Position numbers and translations under genes: made by a program
NCBI GenBank assembly: GCA_023251595.1
Contig: JAHEYM010000174.1
Coordinates: 1-7,966 of the forward strand
Length of the DNA: 7,966 nt
DNA from: Bacteroidota bacterium
Lineage (GTDB): Bacteria > Bacteroidota > Bacteroidia > AKYH767-A > JABDAW01
Direction of reading: 5' to 3'
The notes under the pieces: model-generated
The model's input: only the letters and a program-made list of their open reading frames with translations
Told to the model about the DNA's origin: nothing
Databases searched by the model: none
Part shown: positions 7,301 to 7,966 of the stretch, one piece after another
Layout of the letters: the number at the start of each line of letters is the position of its first letter
Position numbering within the stretch: position 1 is the stretch's first letter

Positions 7301-7966
7301 GATAACTCTGTAGTTTCGACAAATCAGACAGGTCTTTCGTACACGACTCCTGCACCTCTTGGAGTAGGACAGCACACATTTAAAATTCGCACAGGCAACC
7401 TGTATGGTGAAAATGTATCTTGTGGGACAACTACACACACATTCTTTATCGGAACTTACACCGGAGCCATCACTTGCCCAACACCACCCGCTCCCGTGAA
7501 TAACCTCGTGAATACTTGCGGTCACATCGTAACATTTGGGAATGCAACTGCCGGAACACCTGCTCCAACATTTAGTTACTCCCCACAAGCATCGGGTTCT
7601 ACCTTCCCTGCCGGAACAACAACTGTAACTGTGACTGCGACCGGTGGTTGTGGTTCATATACACCGTGCAGTTTCAACGTGGTTGTAAATGATAATCAAC
7701 CTCCCGTTCTGGTGAATGTCCCTGCTAATACAACGGTTTCTTGCGACGCAATTCCGACGCCTCCGACTGTAACAGCAACTGACAACTGTTCAGCTGGCGC
7801 AGTAATTTATAACGGTGAAGTCAGAGCCAATGGAAACTGCCCGAATAACTATACTCTCACACGTTCATGGAGTGTTACTGACAATCATAACAACACAACC
7901 AATGCGACACAGGTGATCACGGTTCAGGATCTAACTCCTCCGAATATCGGAACTCCAGCGGCTAAC
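1328..7966 (+). CDS. Giant multidomain secreted adhesin, partial (3' end outside window)
   Basis: The frame is open for 2213 codons with no stop and runs off the window, so the C-terminus is missing. The start gives a long signal peptide: a 17-residue polar/basic N-region, a hydrophobic core (ILSCFILTIMMSVCM), and likely cleavage after SVA at about residue 36. Everything after it is extracellular beta-sandwich material: jelly-roll-like, Ig-like, DSFGDGSNGG, GEVED, PPC-like, FnIII-like, PKD-like, SprB-type, nidogen-like and HYR-like modules, listed separately. No catalytic motif or internal membrane segment is seen. The mature part is rich in Ser, Thr, Gly and Asn and holds many Cys but only six Lys. 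These module types are typical of Bacteroidota surface adhesins exported by type IX secretion; adhesion and secretion route are inferred, since the sorting domain would lie downstream. The two small secreted-protein genes directly upstream may belong to the same unit. Confidence 0.93.
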   Translation, partial: MKTKKYDNSKSHISNILSCFILTIMMSVCMNTTSVAQIQLIPASNGGFENATSTFAANNWSTALSGTARNWFVGTIAGSVTGGTKSAYVGSASAFNGISGATVTHFYRDVAIPTGATNVQFSFALRMPTTDNGFDYIRVFTTTTANIPVANTSPTTGYTLQYQNTATTYTGFTAIPAIDLTSLAGTTVRIVFTWVSDGVTPVAIGAIDNVSLTYIAGSACSGTPNAGTASITVASGCPSTAFTLNTSGLSAGTGISYQWETSPNGSTGWASVSGATSTSLTTSTATTAYYRLRTTCANGGGTNITTVVSFSALACCTHTLQVFDSFGDGSNGGSVNLYVGGVLFGSYTVTGFGPTTANFSSFTGQAIQVTLAVQGSYPGEIYFNLTNGNGALMASNYFPYNSGTFNGTGACPTPCGGTPNAGTASISVSTGCASTSFTLNSSGLSTATGLTYQWETSPNGSTGWANVSGATTTSLSTSTATTAFYRLRTTCSNGGNSNVTSVVSYTVVACCTHTLQVFDSFGDGSNGGSVNLYVGGVLFGSYTVTGYGPTTANFNAFTGQAIQVTLAVVGSYPGEIYFNLTNGNGTLIANNFYPYNSGTFNGIGGCPTPCVGTPSPGTTVSSANPACSGINFTLSMSTPPIGTGLTYQWQSSPVSNFASGVVNLGTATSQVTSQTSALYYRVQVTCSGNTGTSTALLVNMNTPLNCYCQPTSTCGNDYISNVTLGSINNSTGCDGSGYTFFSSPIPNLQQSTSTSTINITATDGFLVGSTVTLGMWIDWNQNGVFESSENIYLSAPFIFSYLGGTVTTGNVGISVPSGAVLGNTRVRVRSMVTSSMGATDACTVYGGGETEDYLVNITPAPVCTTPPTVGPASGPATGAVGDNLTYSVNTYSAISINWQFSSAIGGPYTDITGSISNPANLVANAVGTYYIRLRVSSLGCADVFSNVVTTVISGPVNDLCSGATTISCGGSVSGNTQYATDDATSCNTGFKGLWHTFTAPYAGVYTLSLCGTSWDTYLSVYTGGCGALSCVTSDDDYCAPASQISFAVTGGVTYYILVAGYSSSSFGTYTLTASCIVDPCTSITNISACGVNVATSLDGSSSSYTETTCDGYGTTLGAEKIYSFTPTMSGDYTLNVSSATGSIIDWFDYYFRTAASGCGSTGWTCVGLNSGAAGTVGSVTLTAGTQYYFMVDREDYNSSTGTTVQNWNISCPPCVTPGIPVSLNAYAADVNSANISWHDGSPAGTPTVTYYWAIGTSSSVTYNSGYTVRGTMPWNVNGNGLNATGLACGTTYYMSVFSTTSYCGASSAVAVSAPFNTPEQVLTATPSSSTICSNGTTNIALSSTITSTTISWTVSVSGTVSGASPGTGNTIAQSLANNGTATGTVTYTISQTVGSCVRTTTATVTVNPQITINTSTVSPTCNGGNGSITVAVVNGVGAFTYSIDNGSTFQGSGSFSPLSAGSYTALVVGANGCISASTAVTLTQPVSVTFSATPTTVSCGGLSNGSIVVVGSGGSGPYSFSLNGGAYQASPFTGLSVGVYSIQAKDVNNCPSSSSNVTVTAPLLTYDVVRNTGVTYAPISGGSISWRNGSNADENLSNPVNIGFNFPYDGCSNSQVLISTNGFLTFNTGSTQPGIGGAYSGDNSTFSSSSTMTLAGMYDNLALNSLSNVSYYSDGSVFTVQWTDAHQQGNNAGSHLSFQISLYADGHFSYNYGTMLGFDGTPNSTQWTATVGYNSTYATPGSPLAGEMLVQQTGNTRNFSSAVNNSLANTPECNTQYVFTSGAYTAYNPSLEVAPADDVNDYTSGLAPTGVTLTAHAFECADYTNHRGGFIHSTQFATADGYASTCGGNPSHDIWAWVPFNQFNEWNTGNTTVMVGVFAYPAAGMDVAFEIYDDAGNPIGACHNSVGAGLAETYYFYTPLKSTGVAGYYIRYYDVNGSSLDPHVMLDWIYIPSASCYTTFSPASSPALCPGTPTTISWNAAANAAWYTVTLDNSVVSTNQTGLSYTTPAPLGVGQHTFKIRTGNLYGENVSCGTTTHTFFIGTYTGAITCPTPPAPVNNLVNTCGHIVTFGNATAGTPAPTFSYSPQASGSTFPAGTTTVTVTATGGCGSYTPCSFNVVVNDNQPPVLVNVPANTTVSCDAIPTPPTVTATDNCSAGAVIYNGEVRANGNCPNNYTLTRSWSVTDNHNNTTNATQVITVQDLTPPNIGTPAAN
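1436..1984 (+). other. N-terminal jelly-roll-like domain of the adhesin
   Basis: Residues about 37-219. After the signal peptide the sequence has a GGFENATSTFAANNW opening, a W-F pair (NWFVG), a GTKSAYVGS strand, FYRDVAIP, then strands ending in AIGAIDNVSLTYI. The order 'GGFE...N.W...A.VG...Y....IP......L.F..R......D.. V......IDNV.L' is that of carbohydrate-binding or MAM-like jelly-rolls and 'cleaved adhesin' domains often found first in Bacteroidota surface proteins. The fold call rests on pattern only, and binding to a glycan is a guess. Confidence 0.55.
1985..2569 (+). repeat. Tandem 195-residue unit, copy 1 (Ig-like plus DSFGDGSNGG domain)
   Basis: Residues 220-414. The first half (220-314) is an Ig-like domain with core YQWETSPNGSTGW and YYRLRTTC, a form common in Bacteroidota adhesins. 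The second half (315-414) starts with adjacent cysteines (CCTH) and carries VFDSFGDGSNGGSVNLYV, a variant of the DSxGDGWNG-type beta-sandwich motif with Ser in place of the usual Trp; the clustered Asp and Asn could bind calcium (inferred). The next unit has exactly the same length, 585 bases, with no insertions or deletions. By my hand alignment the copies match at about 160 of 195 residues. Confidence 0.9.
2570..3154 (+). repeat. Tandem 195-residue unit, copy 2
   Basis: Residues 415-609, offset exactly 585 bases from copy 1. The Ig-like half (415-509) matches about 71 of 95 residues of its partner and the DSFGDGSNGG half (510-609) about 89 of 100. Most changes are conservative (S/T, Y/F, I/V). 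Exact DNA matches include 2681-2706 with 2096-2121 and 2871-2898 with 2286-2313. Elsewhere many codons differ only at silent positions, so this is not a very recent duplication. Confidence 0.9.
3155..3442 (+). repeat. Third, divergent Ig-like copy
   Basis: Residues 610-705. It begins like the two units (CVGTPSPGT against CGGTPNAGT) and keeps the core LTYQWQSSP and YYRVQVTC, but is otherwise diverged and has no DSFGDGSNGG partner after it. It leads straight into the GEVED domain. This suggests an array whose last member has lost, or never had, its second half. Confidence 0.75.
3443..3898 (+). other. GEVED domain of the adhesin
   Basis: Residues 706-857. The hallmark features are present: a CYCQPTSTCGNDYISNVTLGSINN entry, a central WIDWNQNGVFESSE motif (W at residue 776) and the terminal GETEDYLVNI (G at 848), which corresponds to the GEVED signature with Thr for Val. 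Such domains occur in secreted Bacteroidota proteins, often close to proteases or adhesins. The Asp/Asn/Glu-rich DWNQNGVFESSE loop looks like a metal-binding loop; calcium binding is inferred. Confidence 0.9.
3899..4186 (+). other. Ig/PKD-like domain of the adhesin
   Basis: Residues about 858-953. It starts with a Pro-rich linker (TPAPVCTTPPTVGPASGPATG) and continues with VGDNLTYSV, INWQFSSAIGGPYTDI, VGTYYIRLRVSSLGC and SNVVTTVI. The W..S....G.Y and G.YY.R..V...GC pattern is that of the Ig-like domains common in Bacteroidota adhesins. It spaces the GEVED domain from the jelly-rolls that follow. Confidence 0.6.
4187..4960 (+). other. Pair of PPC-like jelly-roll domains
   Basis: Residues 954-1075 and 1076-1211. 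The first opens with NDLCSGATTISCGGSVSGNT and has LWHTFTAPYAGVYTLSLCG, DTYLSVYTGGCG and TYYILVAGY, the strand order of pre-peptidase C-terminal (PPC)-like domains. The second keeps the same order in weaker form: DPCTSITNISACG, EKIYSFTPTMSGDYTLNV, WTCVG and QYYFMVDRED. These domains are usually spacers or binding modules in secreted proteins. Cysteines recur at matching places in both copies, which suggests conserved disulfides. Confidence 0.7.
4967..5281 (+). other. Fibronectin type III-like domain
   Basis: Residues 1214-1318. The pattern CVTPGIPVSLNA, ANISWHDGSPAGTPTVTYYWAI, GLNATGLACGTTYYMSVFSTTSYCG follows the FnIII layout: an early Pro, a Trp in strand B, a hydrophobic Tyr-rich strand C, and an L..GTTYY.SV strand F. 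Two cysteines near the end may form a local disulfide. It is probably a spacer in the stalk. Confidence 0.6.
5282..5554 (+). other. PKD-like domain
   Basis: Residues about 1319-1409. It has a TATPSSSTICSNGTTNIAL opening, an ISWTVSVSG strand, a GTATGTVTYTISQTVGSC strand and a TATVTVNP ending. This C...T.I.L......W.V......G.V.Y.I......C.....T.TVNP layout is the PKD-like form common in Bacteroidota gliding and adhesin proteins, commonly found next to SprB repeats as here. Confidence 0.7.
5555..6013 (+). repeat. Two SprB-type repeats
   Basis: Residues 1410-1485 and 1486-1562. Copy 1 reads VSPTCNGGNGSITVAVVNG, FTYSIDNGSTFQGSGSF, LSAGSYTALVVGANGC and VTLTQP. Copy 2 reads VSCGGLSNGSIVVVGSGGSG, YSFSLNGGAYQASPF, LSVGVYSIQAKDVNNC and VTVTAP. 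Both show the family's marks: a Cys-Gly/Asn start, GSI.V, a Y(S/T)FS.(D/N)GG core, L..G.Y......(G/N)C, and a closing P. The repeat is named after SprB, the mobile gliding adhesin of Flavobacterium johnsoniae, but it is widespread in Bacteroidota and does not by itself show gliding. Confidence 0.85.
6014..6679 (+). other. Nidogen-like beta domain
   Basis: Residues 1563-1784. Marks are VNIGFNFPYDGCSNSQVLISTNGFLTFN, a MYDNLALN strand, VSYYSDGSVFTVQWTDAH, LSFQISLYADGHFSYNYGT and WTATVGYNSTYATPG. The order 'F.F.YDG.....V.ISTNGFLTF...A...DNL......V.Y...G..F.VQW.......F.ISLY.DG...Y.YG' is that of nidogen-like domains seen in large Bacteroidota extracellular proteins. No catalytic residues are apparent. 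The call is by pattern only. Confidence 0.6.
6680..7195 (+). other. Unrecognised beta-rich domain
   Basis: Residues 1785-1956. I do not recognise this region. It has an acidic start (PADDVNDYTSG), a His- and Cys-bearing middle (HAFECADYTNHRGGFIHST, STCGGNPSHDIWAWVPFN), then strands VMVGVFAYPAAGMDVAFEIYDDAGNPIGAC, AETYYFYTP, GYYIRYYDVNG and DPHVMLDWIYI. The second half has the feel of a PPC-like jelly-roll, with an aligned strand-turn-strand layout and a YYIRYYD strand, but the first half does not fit that family well. Several His and Asp/Glu residues are clustered, with no clear catalytic pattern. Confidence 0.5.
7196..7495 (+). other. Ig/FnIII-like domain
   Basis: Residues about 1957-2056. 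It shows ALCPGTPTTISWNAAANAAWYTVTLDN, LSYTTPAPLGVGQHTFKIRTGN and a THTFFIG ending. The strand spacing (TISW, WYTVTL, HTFKIRT) is typical of Ig-like or FnIII-like spacers. A Pro-rich linker with Cys (TCPTPPAPV) joins it to the HYR-like array. Confidence 0.5.
7496..7966 (+). repeat. Start of an HYR-like repeat array, cut by the window end
   Basis: Residues 2057-2122 form a first HYR-like domain (FGNATAGTPAPTFSYSP, GSTFPAGTTTVTVTATGGCG, FNVVVND). Residues 2123-2201 form a second of the longer Bacteroidota type (PPVLVNVPANTTVSCDAIP, PTVTATDNCS, TRSWSVTDNHNNT, ITVQD). A third begins with LTPPNIGTPAAN and is cut at the last base. Joints are marked by a (N/Q)D(N/L)xPP linker. HYR modules are related to Ig-like folds and are linked to adhesion. 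The partial third copy indicates that the array continues beyond the window. Confidence 0.8.

Noticed and set aside
6939..7588. Minus-strand ORFs opposite the unrecognised and HYR-like regions
   Set aside because: No signal peptide or domain pattern is seen, and both lie opposite in-frame sequence that has clear modular structure.
1328..7966. Frameshift or internal stop splitting the adhesin
   Set aside because: I read the frame codon by codon through the whole stretch and found no stop; domain motifs stay in the same frame throughout.

Overview
The window looks like chromosomal DNA of a member of the Bacteroidota. The basis is domain vocabulary: one giant secreted protein combines a GEVED domain, SprB-type repeats, HYR-like repeats, Bacteroidota-style Ig-like domains and jelly-roll domains opening with an N-D-x-C motif. 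The intergenic DNA is very A/T-rich and Shine-Dalgarno signals are weak, which fits the phylum. Genus cannot be fixed from what is visible. All supported genes lie on the + strand.

Layout. Positions 1-401 hold no convincing gene. They contain a long imperfect hairpin (141-195), a terminator-like hairpin (273-294), three CTGTTCA copies and a doubtful 62-codon ORF that overlaps the next start by ATGA. Two small exported proteins follow (402-770 and 831-1253). They share a motif block of the form PVF...W...(F/H)PA(E/D)YQ and look like diverged members of one family. From 1328 to the last base (7966) one reading frame stays open for 2213 codons with no stop. It begins with a signal peptide and is cut off by the window edge.

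The giant protein, in order: signal peptide (1-36); an N-terminal jelly-roll-like domain (about 37-219); two tandem 195-residue units, each an Ig-like domain plus a DSFGDGSNGG domain (220-414 and 415-609); a third, divergent Ig-like copy (610-705); GEVED (706-857); a further Ig/PKD-like domain (858-953); two PPC-like jelly-rolls (954-1075 and 1076-1211); an FnIII-like domain (1214-1318); a PKD-like domain (1319-1409); two SprB-type repeats (1410-1562); a nidogen-like domain (1563-1784); a domain I do not recognise (1785-1956); another Ig/FnIII-like domain (1957-2056); and the start of an HYR-like array (2057-2213). It is most simply read as a large surface or secreted adhesin. By analogy with similarly built proteins it probably leaves the cell through the type IX secretion system, but the C-terminal sorting signal that would prove this lies beyond the window.

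The three exported products are co-oriented and closely spaced (60 and 74 bp gaps), so co-expression is plausible, but no promoter could be assigned. No RNA gene, insertion sequence, CRISPR array or enzyme gene was seen. The best points for a second look are the small paralogous secreted proteins ahead of the adhesin, the protein-level conservation of the tandem 195-residue units, the near absence of lysine in the adhesin, the unrecognised domain, and the structured leader.
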